Assembly: GCA_030549175.1 (NCBI GenBank)
Contig: JAUKUA010000001.1
Location: forward strand, 3,410,001-3,474,000
DNA length: 64,000 nt
Origin: Lasiosphaeris hirsuta
Lineage: Eukaryota; Ascomycota; Sordariomycetes; Sordariales; Lasiosphaeriaceae
Direction: 5' to 3'
Below, piece by piece: positions 9,764 through 19,845 of the stretch. The translations under genes and the position numbers were made by a program. The notes beneath the pieces are model-generated. The model saw only the letters and a list, made by a program, of their open reading frames with translations, made no database searches and was not told where the DNA came from. How positions within the stretch are numbered: position 1 is the first letter of the stretch; every line of letters begins with the position of its first letter.

Positions 9764-12545
9764 ATGACCACCGGAATATTGCTGACTAGCCGGGTAAGAC
9801 TGCTGGCTGGAGCTATATTGCTGTGTCTGTTGCGTACCTGTTGAGTACGGTTGAGACTGTGTAGCTTGTGTTACAGCCTGGGATGCTTGTTGTTGGTGTT
9901 GACCAGTGAATTGTGTCTGTGACGTCTGCGACGTATGTTGTGCGTGTGAGGTTCCATAATGTTGTTGATTTTGTTGCTGACCATAGTGGGCATTGGGCGG
10001 GCGGTATTGAGTAAAGGGTGCATGTGCTGTCCTTGCTTGTGGCTGCGAAACCAAGGGACTTGCGGTTTGCGATTTTATCAGCTGCAGTGGTTGGGTATTG
10101 GGAGATAAGCTTTGGGTAGCAGAAACTTGCTGCTGTTGATTCTGGTGCTGCTGGCGTTGCTGGAACTGTTGCTGCTGCTGCTGCTGCTGCTGAAGACGAC
10201 CCGACATCAGCTGTCTTGAGTCTATACGGTTTGGTGGGTGTGGCTCGGTTTGTTGCTCCAGCTGAGCCTGGAGTTGTGCCTCGTAGTTCTCCATAGTTGG
10301 GGACTGAACTTCGAAGTGGCTATGCGGAGGAGAGTGAACAGATGGTAATGCTGATTCTACCGACGTTAATGCTGGTGCTGGGCCTGACTCGGAGTTCGGT
10401 GCTGCCGTGGGAGCCGTCGCTGTAACCGGATTTGTAAGGGGGGCTGAGCTGGGAACGGGGTTGGAGCTCAAAGATACGACATCTGTCGAAGGAGAAGAGG
10501 CTCTCGCGGCGTTGGGAGCCGAAGGTTGGCTTCCTTTTTTGGGAGACCCTCGAGGGTCCGTCGTCGCCTTCCGCTGACGCTTGGCTGGTGGTGGTCCGGG
10601 GGTTGCGTCGAGCGGCCCTGCCATATCGGAGGGCAACGTCGTTGTGTTCCCGTTAGTCTGGGGAAGGGGAGGCACACTGTTGCTCCCGCCGTTCGTACTG
10701 GACTGAAGGGGGTCCGTGTCTTTGCCCCCTTTCCTCTTCCGCTTCTGGATTTTAGCTCCTGTGGCCTTCGCATGAGCCGCGCTTACCGTTGGGGTCGTCA
10801 GAACATTTTGGCCTGATGGAGCCTGAAGGGATTGAGACGCTAGATACGCTGGATGTTGCTTAGGTTGGCTGTTTGAACTTGAAGTTTGTTGGGCTTGTGG
10901 TAACGGTTCAATATTTGCTGGCTCCTGCTTCATCGAACCTTGTGCACCGGGCACCGACGAGGATTCGCTGGACCCTTCCGTTGATTTATGAGTTCCGGGT
11001 CCCCTGGAGTTTGCCAGTCTTTTATTGGAAGAAACTGCTGCATTTGAGTTAACAGCCGTAAAGGAGTGGTTGGCCGCTTCGGCGTGTGGAACTGGTGGTA
11101 ATTGAGGCACCTGGGATGCCTGCGAGGACGCACTAGGGGTATGGCTGGATTGCATGCTTGGAATAGTCGGAGGAACAGAGGCAAGGACGTCCAAGGAACC
11201 AGCAGTCAAGTCCTTCGGGCGATTCTTGGAGCCTTTTGGACGGCCCCTTTTTCTCACAGTTGATGTACCTTCGGTTGTAGTCTCGCCACCAACAAACCCC
11301 CCTGGTAGGGCTGTCCGGGTTGACGAGCTGGCCTGACTAGAACGCACGGGCGCGGTACTCTGCTGCGATATTTCGTGCTGCGGTTGCGAAGTACGTTGGG
11401 GACTCGCTGCTTGTGCAAGGAGCATCACATTGGCGTCCACATCATCAGATGCTTCCAAAATGCTTTCCTCAACGTCGACCCAGCTCTCGTCAGCTTCCAC
11501 CGATTGTTGCTGGGTAACACCCGAGACACTCCTGAGCGGCCCTTTCTTCGTCCCCTTATCCTTTCGGGCCTTAGTAGCCTTGCTACCTTTCGGCCGACCT
11601 CGTCTTCGTTTCGTAGATTCGGGGATGTCCAATTGTCGGATAGGAGCCAAAGCTTGCTGACCAGAATTCCCCCCTAGTCTGGGAAATATCTCAGCTATCC
11701 AGCCAACGAAAAGACTGCCTGAACCGTTCGCTTCTGCGCTCTGGGGAAATACGCCGTCTGCGGGTGGCGGAGCCCCAGGTATGCCGCCAAAGAACGCCAA
11801 CGCTTTGCAAATTTGGTCTACAACAAGCAAGGGCTGAAGGCTTCGCAACAGAGTCAGAAGCCTTGCCTGCTCGGATTTTGTCTCCTCAGCGTCTAAAGGC
11901 GAACGGCGGCTAGCAGGATTCGATAACGGCGCAGGTGTCGTCGCGTCGACGACTGGTTTGGCTACCGTCTCGTCTGGAAGATGGACGAATCTAGTTCTCC
12001 GTAGAGACACGTACCCATTTTCAAAGGCGCGCTTGGCTGCTAGCTCGGTGGACTCGCTCGTGCGCTTCGCCTGGGCATCACGCTCCGTAGCCTCATTCCT
12101 ACCAGTGACTTCCATATGCATGACGCTGAAGTTTCCTTTTGAGCCATCGGTTTTCCCCTTGAGCTTGCTAGGCACCGGATTCCGGATACGACCGTCTCGA
12201 TGAGGGCCACTCGCCGCATCTTGTAGGCTAGCCTCAGCGGGTGCGAGCACCCCGAAGCCTGCCGAAGCGGCATTCGTGGGTGTAGAGTTGTTGTTCGACG
12301 AGGATCGCGCAGCGACGGCCGCCTGGTTCGCAGATGGCGGGAGAGAGGGCATCGAGCCCGGCTTGGGGACTGGAACAGGAGTAACCTTAGGGGCAGGACG
12401 AGCTGGCGCAGATGGACCTGCATCCGCTGGCCTTAGAGCCTTTGGACCTGGAGCGTGGCATCTTGATCAGCAATCTGTGCCGACCTGGCGCAATTGTTCA
12501 GCCACTAAGCTGTTTTCTACCGAGCTTACCTGTAGACGTAGCCAT
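9083..12545 (-). CDS. AT-hook and polyglutamine nuclear protein
   Basis: Two exons: a 16-nt first exon (12545-12530) and 12447-9083, separated by an 82-nt intron with a GTAAGC donor and a CTCCAG acceptor. The spliced start reads MATSTGPKALRPADAGPSAP and the product is 1126 residues. The long frame alone would begin at an internal ATG at 12352. A conserved-looking block at about 95-235 (including LLTLLRSLQPLLVVDQICKA and GSLFVGWIAEIFPRL) precedes two AT-hooks: KRRRGRPKGSK at about 284 and RKRGRPKGSK at about 402. The rest is Ser/Thr/Pro/Gln-rich and disordered, with a short poly-Q near 750-790 and a 30-residue poly-Q at about 901-930. AT-hooks bind the minor groove of AT-rich DNA, so a chromatin or transcription role is likely, but the exact factor is unknown to me. 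Confidence 0.85.
9674..9763 (-). repeat. Polyglutamine-coding CAG/CAA repeat
   Basis: Thirty consecutive Gln codons inside the AT-hook gene. Read on the coding strand, blocks of CAG flank a central block of CAA codons. The CAA interruption should reduce slippage compared with pure CAG. This tract is likely to vary in length between strains. Confidence 0.9.
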
Positions 12546-13835
12546 CGTGAGTCTGCGTTCCCTGAATAAACCCACTTCCTTGAGCGTTACCCGGGGCGAA
12601 GAGACACTTGCGGGGTAGCAGTCGCGGACCCTCGGGCAAGCTCAGAAAGCTGCGGCGCGCAGGTGTGGGGGGGCCAAGTCTTCACAATGTCACATATTAT
12701 AGAAAAGGTGTCGAGGTGAGGAATGTCGGCTGATGTGCAAACGATGGTTGCGACCTGGTTCGTGGAATCGAGGAGACCAGCAATGCGATTTTGCAGCGTC
12801 CCAACGGTCGCCTTTTTCACAAAAGTGGCGAATATGGGAAAACAAGGCAGTGTCCAAAATTCCGAACGCTGAAATATCGAGATATCGCAACGCCGTCGAC
12901 CAGCAGAGGATGAGGAGCGCAAGCGACTCGGCGAATATGACGTTTTGTCGGTGTGTGAATGGAGGCTGGTCCTCTTGATCAGGCGCTTCCCACAGGCCTC
13001 AGCCGAAGGCTTGAGGTGACACGGCCGGGATGGAGAAACTGTAGTTGGCCGTAGGCCGAGATGCCGCAAGCAATACGGTGACCTCGGGAGAGGATGACGA
13101 ACTGCTGTCCGGGAGGGCGTAGGAAGGCATTTGCTGTCGGGCGCGCTTCTTTCGACTTGAGATGGCGAACATTGCCAGCGGCCAGCGGCCAACGATCAGC
13201 GATGGGTCCAGCGACTGGGTGACCTCCCTACCCAATTGGCTGGTGGGGAACACTGCGCGCTGGTGAGAGCACCTCGGACGAGGTTGGTAGGTACCTAAGG
13301 TATCTATCTATCTTACCTACCTTAGCCAGCCGCGCACGGGCGGGCAGTTTGACCCAGCAGATAGGGAGGAGAGCTGCGGTTAGTCAACCTGCCTACCTAC
13401 CCCCCATACATACCCCAGGTACCTTGGGAAAGCTCCCGAAGGAAGCTCCCCACTTCAAGGTCTTGAGACTGAACGCTCCATTATCATCAATAATTGACAG
13501 GTGCTCTGCCTTGCCTAGCTTCCCCCCTCGTCTTCCTCCTCCTATGGTCCTGTCTCATTGCCTCATCCCTCTCGCCTCTTGTTTTCATCGTCTTGGGCGT
13601 GCTGACTTCGAGCTGCTTACCAAAAGCCTCAATCCGTCGGTGATCACAAACCCCTCCCTCGCCCGTCTAATCTCGCACTTCTAGACCTAAAGGCCACACA
13701 GGCGAAGACGCAGCTCTCGCCTCATTCGCCCTCGCAAGCCACTGACAGATCTGGCTCAGCGCGCCATAGTGCCATTTCGATTTCTTCAGGACTCGCCGCC
13801 GCTCGCCGCTCAAGCATCAGCGGCATTGGTTCGTG
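12546..13835. promoter_or_regulatory. Divergent upstream region between the AT-hook gene and VMA5
   Basis: These 1.29 kb separate two divergent start codons and so must hold both promoters and leaders. The right half is pyrimidine-rich on the plus strand. TAGGTA and CCTACC motifs cluster at 13,285-13,330 and 13,390-13,430. A 201-codon minus-strand frame (12587-13192) upstream of the AT-hook start has no domain character and is not annotated as a gene. Confidence 0.55.
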
Positions 13836-15176
13836 ATGCCGGCAACTCAGTACATTCTTGTTTCCCTCCCCCTTCGCATTTTCGACGATGATCCCATTAC
13901 CGCACTGAGCACCACAATCGGCCGGGATAACGGCGAGATTCTCCCCTTCGCCATCCCCTCCTTCAAGATCGGGACTCTAGATGGCCTGGTGCAGCATGCG
14001 GACGATCTAGCAAAGCTCAATGCGGGGTGTGAATCCGTCGTCGCCAAAGTGGCCGACTCCTTGAAGTCCATTTTGGATGGAGATGAGGATAAGGCCGCTC
14101 AGCAGAAGATGGTCAACGACAGTAAGTAGCCAACCAAAGCCTGCTCCTTCAATTCGCCTCACCTCTAACCACCCAGGTGCAGAGCCAACGGACCATTACC
14201 TACGCTCATTCCAATGGAATAAAGTCCGATACAGAGCCGACCGGCCTCTTGGGGAGTTGATAGAAAATCTGCAGAAGGAGCTGCAAAATCTTGACAACGA
14301 CGTCAAGAGCAAATTCAGCCAGTATACTTCTGTTAAAACCAACCTTGCCACGCTGCAAAGAAGACAGACGTGACTGCCCCTCCCCTCCTTTTATGTTGTC
14401 GGGAGCTGACACGGTGCTTAGGGGAAACCTCGCGACGAAATCTCTCACGCCAATCGTCAATCCCCGCCTCCTCGTGCAGGACTCGGAATACCTAGAGACC
14501 CACCTAATCGCCGTGCCTACAAATGCACGCAAGGATTTTCTCCGGAGCTACGAGACGATTGCACCCATGGTAGTTCCCCGGTCGTCCATCCAGGTTGCCC
14601 AAGACGATGAGTTCACACTGTTTGCTGTCACGACATTCAAAAAGAGCAGTTCCGAATTTCTGCACAAGTGCCGGGAGCAGAAATGGACACCTCGACAGTA
14701 TAAGTATGTGGAGGGTGGCAAGGAAGAGGAGCAACGCGAGATTGATCGCGTCGCGGCGGAGGAGAAGAAGGTTTGGGGTGAGGCACTACGGCTCGGGCGC
14801 ACCGGGTGGAGCGAAAGCGTGATGATTTGGACACACGTTATGGCCCTTCGCGTGTTTGTCGAGACGGTGCTGAGATACGGCCTGCCATTGGAGTTTGTGT
14901 GTGGACTTGTCAAGGTGAGATACTACGCACGATTGCTTGCGGTTATGACCTAACTGACAGTGACGACAGACAACACCAAAGCTGAGCAAGAAGGTGAAAA
15001 CAAGTCTGGATTCGTCGTACTCGTACCTCGGTGGGAATGCCTTTGGGAAGGATAAGCGGGGCCGGGTTACCAAGGACGATGCGACCTTGACATCAGAGAT
15101 GGCTGCGGCGGGCTTGAGCACTGCCGAGGGCAGCGAATACACAGCATACGTGTATTATGAGTTTGAATTCCCCTAG
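13836..15176 (+). CDS. VMA5: V-type proton ATPase subunit C
   Basis: Four exons: 13836-14121, 14177-14369, 14422-14914 and 14970-15176. The introns are 55, 52 and 55 nt, with donors GTAAGT, GTGACT and GTGAGA and clear AG acceptors. The product is 392 residues, which is the length I recall for yeast Vma5. The start MPATQYILVSLPLRIF, the internal FQWNKVRYRADRPLGELI and QTGNLATKSLTPIVNP, and the end YVYYEFEFP are all characteristic of subunit C. It sits in the peripheral V1 sector, bridging the stator stalks and the membrane sector, and is released during reversible V1-Vo disassembly. The enzyme acidifies vacuoles and Golgi-derived compartments. A GTG immediately before the ATG is not used. The stop lies 139 bp from the convergent APS kinase stop. 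Confidence 0.95.
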
Positions 15177-15315
15177 GTATATTTAGGAGCCGAAACGACT
15201 GGGTCGTAATCACAAGGACGGAACTCTGCTGTACGCTTTTGGCCCCAAAATGTCCAATGGCACGTTCTTCTCCTAAAGAAATGGGAGGCGGCAAGTTTAT
15301 TCTCATTTTAGACCA

Positions 15316-16197
15316 TCATCTGGTTTCCTTGGTCCCACTGATCAACCCCTCATCAGCCAAGTAGTCTACAATCTGCTTGACAGACTCCTCAACGCTCAGG
15401 TCATCGGTCCGAATGGTGATTTCGGGCGCCTCTGGCGCCTCATACGGCGCCGAAATGCCAGTAAAATCCTTGATCTCACCTGCGCGCGCCTTCTTGTACA
15501 AGCCCTTAGGATCCCGCTTTTCGGCCTCGGCAAGGGATACATCAACAAAGACTTCGATAAAGGCAAGAGGGTCTTGGCCCGACTGCGAAGCGCTGATGTG
15601 CAAGTCTCGGGCAATCTGCCTATCAGCTCGGTACGGCGAGATGAAGGATGTCAAGGCGATTGTTGACGAGTCGGCAAATAGCTTTGCAACCTGACACAGT
15701 CAGCACCCAAAGGCTAGGAAGAGATGGCAGGGCGTGAAGGCGAGAGGGGATTTACTTCAGCAATGCGGCGGATGTTCTCATTCCGGTCCTTCTCGGAGAA
15801 GCCCAGGTCCTTGTTCAAGCCAAAGCGCACATTGTCGCCATCAAGGCGGTAGGCTGCCAATCCGATATGAAGGAGGTGCTGCTCGAGGGCAGTTGCAATA
15901 GTCGACTTACCCGAGGCAGACAACCCCGTGAACCAAACCGTGAAGCCACGCTGGCCGCGGAGCTGGTTACGCTCGGTCCGCGACAGTGAAGGGTGCCAGG
16001 TGATGTTGCTGCTAGTCATCAGCAAATATTGACGTGCACAATCCTTCTCTCCCACAAGCAAAGAGTAAGGGGTAAGGGGGTATGCGCCCCGGCTCGGCGT
16101 CCCCTCGCCCAGCGCCGTGAGATCACGAAAAGCCAGAGGTATGAGGGGCAATGACAGCCACATTGAACGCCGTTTGAGACTGTACTTACGTTGCCAT
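15316..16197 (-). CDS. MET14: Adenylylsulfate (APS) kinase
   Basis: Three exons: an 8-nt first exon (16197-16190), 16008-15756 and 15690-15316, with introns of 181 and 65 nt (donors GTAAGT and GTAAAT). The spliced protein has 211 residues and starts [13 protein letters not shown]. The P-loop GLSASGKST lies at about 34-42, followed by [22 protein letters not shown] (APS-binding region), FISPYRADR, and an [22 protein letters not shown] segment with the family's lid-region character. The enzyme phosphorylates adenosine 5'-phosphosulfate to PAPS with ATP, the second activation step of sulfate assimilation. It is cytosolic and stand-alone, not the pseudo-kinase domain found fused to fungal ATP sulfurylase. 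A CYS3-type palindrome lies about 260 bp upstream of the start. Confidence 0.95.
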
Positions 16198-17215
16198 TTT
16201 GTCTTGGGAAAGGATTTGACTGTCCCTAGACAGCTTGATGCGTGGTTTACAATGTTACGCAGTGGACTGGGGACGACGGGCAACTGGTGGAGGCACCTGC
16301 AAGAATTGCAACTGCGGATCCTTGATGCCGCGCCCCGCCTTGCCTACCACCAAGGTACGTAAAAACAATTACCTTCAGTTACTTTGACGTCTTTCTTTGG
16401 GGTCGGAGGTCACAGGGCGAATGAATTGCGTCCCGCACTGAACGCAAGCCGCCTCAAATGGCGCCATTTCACCAATTGGTGGTGGCAGAACCCCTCCCCC
16501 ACTCAACCTTGTGTGGCAGCGCGAAAGTGAGGAGGAGCCAGCGACCCGACGTTGCTAACCAGGAACCCGGATGGCTGTTCCTGTTACACCCAGTTACCTC
16601 CTACCGAATAAGCTGCTGTAGAGTCCCTATTGTATGGAGGTACCTAAGTAGGTGAGAAAGCCGGGTGGTGTTATTGACATGTTGGGAACGGATAAGGCCG
16701 GGCAGCCAATGGCGCACCCGTGAACTGGAAGATTTTGTGCGATAATCCTGCAAGCCGTCTTTAGACAACGTAACACCATCTTCACAATACTTTCCATGCA
16801 GTAATAACCCTTCCAAGTGGCTTTCACAAGTATTCAAGACTCTAAAATTTCTCGTTCATGGATGAAGTCCGTTGTGGTCCTCGGTGTGGTTCGCACCACC
16901 CAGGAATCCATTCGGCACGAGTGAAGCTGGACAGTCGAAGGCTAAACCTATCCTAGGTAGCAATACGAGGAAACTCAAGTCAGTATGGCTGGCTCTATAC
17001 CGCTCTTAGCGTGGCAGCTTTTGACCACACACATCCGCTAGAGATTGCGCAACATAATATATGAAAGCGCTGCCATAACACATGCGTACAACATGTCATT
17101 TGCCTCACTCGTCGCATTTACATGCAGTCAAATGGTCGGTGCCGACGAGCTACCTTATTCAGGATCAAACCCCCAAGTTCTCTGCTTATACCACTGGGAA
17201 GGCCTTTGCTAAAGC
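16198..17215. other. Upstream region of the APS kinase gene and downstream region of the thioesterase gene
   Basis: About 1 kb between the APS kinase start and the thioesterase stop. Both genes run leftward, so this holds the APS kinase promoter and the thioesterase 3' end. It contains the CYS3-type palindrome at 16,458 and a TACCTAAGTAGG motif near 16,640. No gene is seen. Confidence 0.55.
16458..16467. promoter_or_regulatory. Candidate CYS3/MetR binding palindrome upstream of the APS kinase gene
   Basis: The perfect 10-bp palindrome ATGGCGCCAT matches the consensus ATGRYRYCAT known for Neurospora CYS3, the bZIP activator of sulfur-acquisition genes. It sits 261 bp upstream of the APS kinase ATG. 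The match is seen in the sequence; its use is inferred from the neighbouring gene's role in sulfate assimilation. A ten-base degenerate match can also arise by chance. Confidence 0.55.
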
Positions 17216-18142
17216 CTACCTCATTCGAGTAATTAGCGATGGCCCCCCGAAAAGGGGTGTTGTGGGGGGTGAAGGGGGTTGGCTGTTTTCACATACCGAC
17301 GCCTGCTTAGGCGAAACATAGAGAGCAGTCGCTGTTGCAAGCACAGTCGGCTGCTGTCCTCCCTCCGTTGGAAGTGTTTCGACGTGGCCTTCAACCCAGG
17401 CCTTTCTTCCTTCCACCCGGACGGTTGTCGCTCTCAATACCAGGTACTGATCCGCTACAGCTGGAGCCTTGTAACTGACTTCTAGCTTTGCTGTGACGGC
17501 GATATTCAAAGGCATGATTGGGAGGCAGCATCTCGCCAATCCCTCGTCTAGCATGGTTGCCAAGAAACCTCCATGAATGATTCCCATATGGCCGCAGAGA
17601 TCCGTCCCCACGTGGCTGATTTGAACGTAGCTCCTGCCTCCTTTCTCGGACCAGGTGAAGGGCGGCACCGCCACCCTCCCCGGCCCCGAGAGAGTGCCAC
17701 CAGTCAGGTTGCGTTTCTTCCACGACGGTGGTAACTTCAGATGCGGGCGCGACTCTACCATATCATGGCTTTCCCGGAGGGATGCTGTCAGAGGGTGCGA
17801 ATTGATAAAGTCCTCCTTCGCTTGAGCATTGTCATCTGGAGGCACAAAGAGGGAGCGGGTGTCGGCATCGCTGGGTGGCGACAGGATAGCCGCTATTGAC
17901 TTATACTCGGGCAAGGTGACTATCGAGAATCCAATACACGTAAGCAGGAGGGCGCTGCCGGTAAAGGCGGCTGCCCTGCGAAGGAAAGAGCGCTGTGGCG
18001 CTATGGCCGGAGTGGCGGCACATCCTATGGGCGCTTGGAGGGTCAGCCTGTTCGCCGTCTTGGATCCTCGGAGGGGGGACGATGAGACGGGGACCTACCA
18101 GCTGCGGTGGCGAGGGCCCGTACCGGCAGCGCCTGGGGACAT
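17216..18142 (-). CDS. PaaI-type HotDog thioesterase, probably membrane-anchored
   Basis: The main exon, 17975-17216, encodes an N-terminal hydrophobic helix (AAAFTGSALLLTCIGFSIVT), a linker and a HotDog domain with the motif HMGIIHGGFLATMLDEGLARC. The HGG and the downstream Asp/Glu are the usual acyl-CoA binding and catalytic positions of the 4HBT/PaaI family. A LEVSYKAPAVADQYLVLRAT strand follows. The proposed first exon 18142-18099 (start MSPGAAGTGPRHRSW) joins across a 123-nt intron (donor GTAGGT, acceptor TTCGCAG) in phase, giving 267 residues. Alternative first exons are possible, because the frame is open further upstream of 17975. The enzyme probably hydrolyses a medium or long acyl-CoA at a membrane, perhaps mitochondrial; the substrate is unknown. 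The N-terminus is the least certain part. Confidence 0.78.
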
Positions 18143-19011
18143 ATAAACTGGGAAGACAAGACACGGCATCGGAAGGCCGAGAAACCTAGTTGGGACGACA
18201 TTCGGCGAGAGTGACAGCCGCACGCGGCGCGGTCAAGGCTTCTGCCTCTGTTTCTATCGGCAATACGAGGCGGTGGGCGAGAGATTTTGGGAGGCGAAAG
18301 CTAGCACAGAGCGCAGTACGGATGTAGCACGGCGGCGGCGACGGCGACGGCGACGGCAAACTACAATCCCGAAAACAGCCGCTTCGCCACAGGTTGACAG
18401 GAAAGCAACCTGGCGCCGATCCAGGACATGGATCCAATTCGTTATCCACCTCGAGGTTTCCTACCAGGTAACCAGGTTCCTTATGTAATCGCCCCACCTT
18501 CAGCACCAGTGCCCCGGAACTTCCCTCAGGCACTTGATGCACTACCACGTGACTGCCTACCTACGTACAACTAAGGTAGGGACCTGTACTACCTAAAGAA
18601 CAAGTGGGTTACACAGCGAGGGGCATCGCAGCAGAGCCGCGCTACCCCAAGTCAGGTCAACTGCGGTGATGGAACCTTGGCGCGTGTGGGTGATGGGGTG
18701 ATGTCAATGCTACTTCATGCTCCGTTTGGATCAATTCGCAGGAGCAGCCAGTAAGGTGCCTCACCCGAGTGGGCATCCGGTATCCATTGGAAGCAGACCT
18801 AAGGGTGTTGGCAAATGGCCGTCAATGCAACCAGCTGACCAGCATACCACAGCATACCGCAACAAACCTGCTGATCTGGTCGATGTTACGCGGGGTATGT
18901 AAAAGCCAAGGTATAGAAAAGGCTTTTAGTCGCCAACACCAATTCATGTCCGCCACCATTCTCCATATCTCCAAGACAGCCCACCACATCCGTCACAAAA
19001 AAAACAGGATT
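18143..19011. promoter_or_regulatory. Divergent upstream region of the thioesterase gene and the 19,012 gene
   Basis: About 870 bp between divergent start codons, with no convincing gene. It contains a GGC/GAC trinucleotide run at 18,330-18,357 and CCTACCTACG/AAGGTAGG motifs at 18,558-18,580. Confidence 0.5.
18330..18357. repeat. (GGC)(GACGGC)n short tandem repeat
   Basis: Triplets of GGC and GAC repeat over 28 bases in the divergent promoter region. Chance frames crossing it read poly-Arg or similar low-complexity runs. Confidence 0.75.
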
Positions 19012-19581
19012 ATGGTAGGGCATACCAGCATCGTCAGCCCAAACAACATTTCCCTACTGACAAGCCTACGTGGCATTAGGCAACCGCAGAAACGGTCGAT
19101 CTCGGCCCTCCACACGAGCCCAAGGAGGAGTCAATCAAGGTCTTTAATGAGATCCAGCACGAACTGAAGAAACAGCTCGTGCACACCCGCCATGAACACA
19201 ACAGTAAGCTAGTGTACTTGTTCCCTTGTCAAGTTGCCCCCCCCGCTAATACCTAGCCCCGCCTCAGAGCACGAACCAGAATATTTTGCCGCCGTCGAGC
19301 ACCTGAGCAACTCGGAGCTAGCTGGCTTCGGCCCTGATGATTTTCAGCAGGTCCGCGTTGCTGTTTCAGCATATGGATATCACTTGTTTGGAAAAGTTCG
19401 GATCCCGGTAATGCCTGAAGACGGCCCGGCTTATATTCATTTTCGTGCCTTCACCGGAGGTCCTGACGATGAACCAAAGCTTCACAGCATCCACACCGAG
19501 GAGAAGGAGGAGCCAGACGGTGGACGCAGCTTTAGGGCAATCTTCACTAAGAACGACCCCCTAGACTGGTTTGAGACTTAA
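19012..19581 (+). CDS. Small uncharacterised protein with a start-codon-only first exon
   Basis: Three exons: 19012-19014 (just ATG), 19080-19203 and 19268-19581. The introns are 65 nt (GTAGGG donor, CTACTGAC branch site, CATTAG acceptor) and 64 nt (GTAAGC donor, GCTAAT branch, CCTCAG acceptor). Phases agree and give 146 residues starting MATAETVDLGPPHEPKEE. Residues 17-45 form a charged amphipathic helix (SIKVFNEIQHELKKQLVHTR); the rest is a compact mixed domain (YHLFGKVRIPVMPEDGPAYI, then FRAFTGG) ending DPLDWFET. Ordinary codon use and clean splicing argue that it is real. I do not recognise the family, and no catalytic motif or membrane segment is visible. If the first splice is wrong, the protein would start elsewhere upstream. 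Confidence 0.7.
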
Positions 19582-19845
19582 GGCTTCGGAACAGTGTCTA
19601 GTGGGCGGATTGAATGAACTTGACAGGCCGAACGAATTGATTGCGTATCTAAACCCATTTCGTGCAATTATGCTTCTCCATGTTTTCTCGGCATGATGTT
19701 CCCGGTCATCCACGATGAGGGGCGCCATCATGGTATATACTACCAAATATTAGGCGATAGTCATCAACCCAAGACCTTGAAAGGTCACGATTGTGGATTG
19801 CAAAACTGCTCTCCGAACTGAACCACGTGTCACTTATTCCCACAT

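Noticed and set aside
12587..13192. 201-codon minus-strand frame upstream of the AT-hook gene
   Set aside because: Arg/Ser/Pro-rich, no domain, overlapped by equally long frames on both strands, and located in the divergent promoter. More likely leader or chance frame.
13349..13684. 111-codon frame upstream of VMA5
   Set aside because: Pyrimidine-rich leader sequence translating to Pro/Leu/Ser. VMA5 starts at 13,836 with the expected full length.
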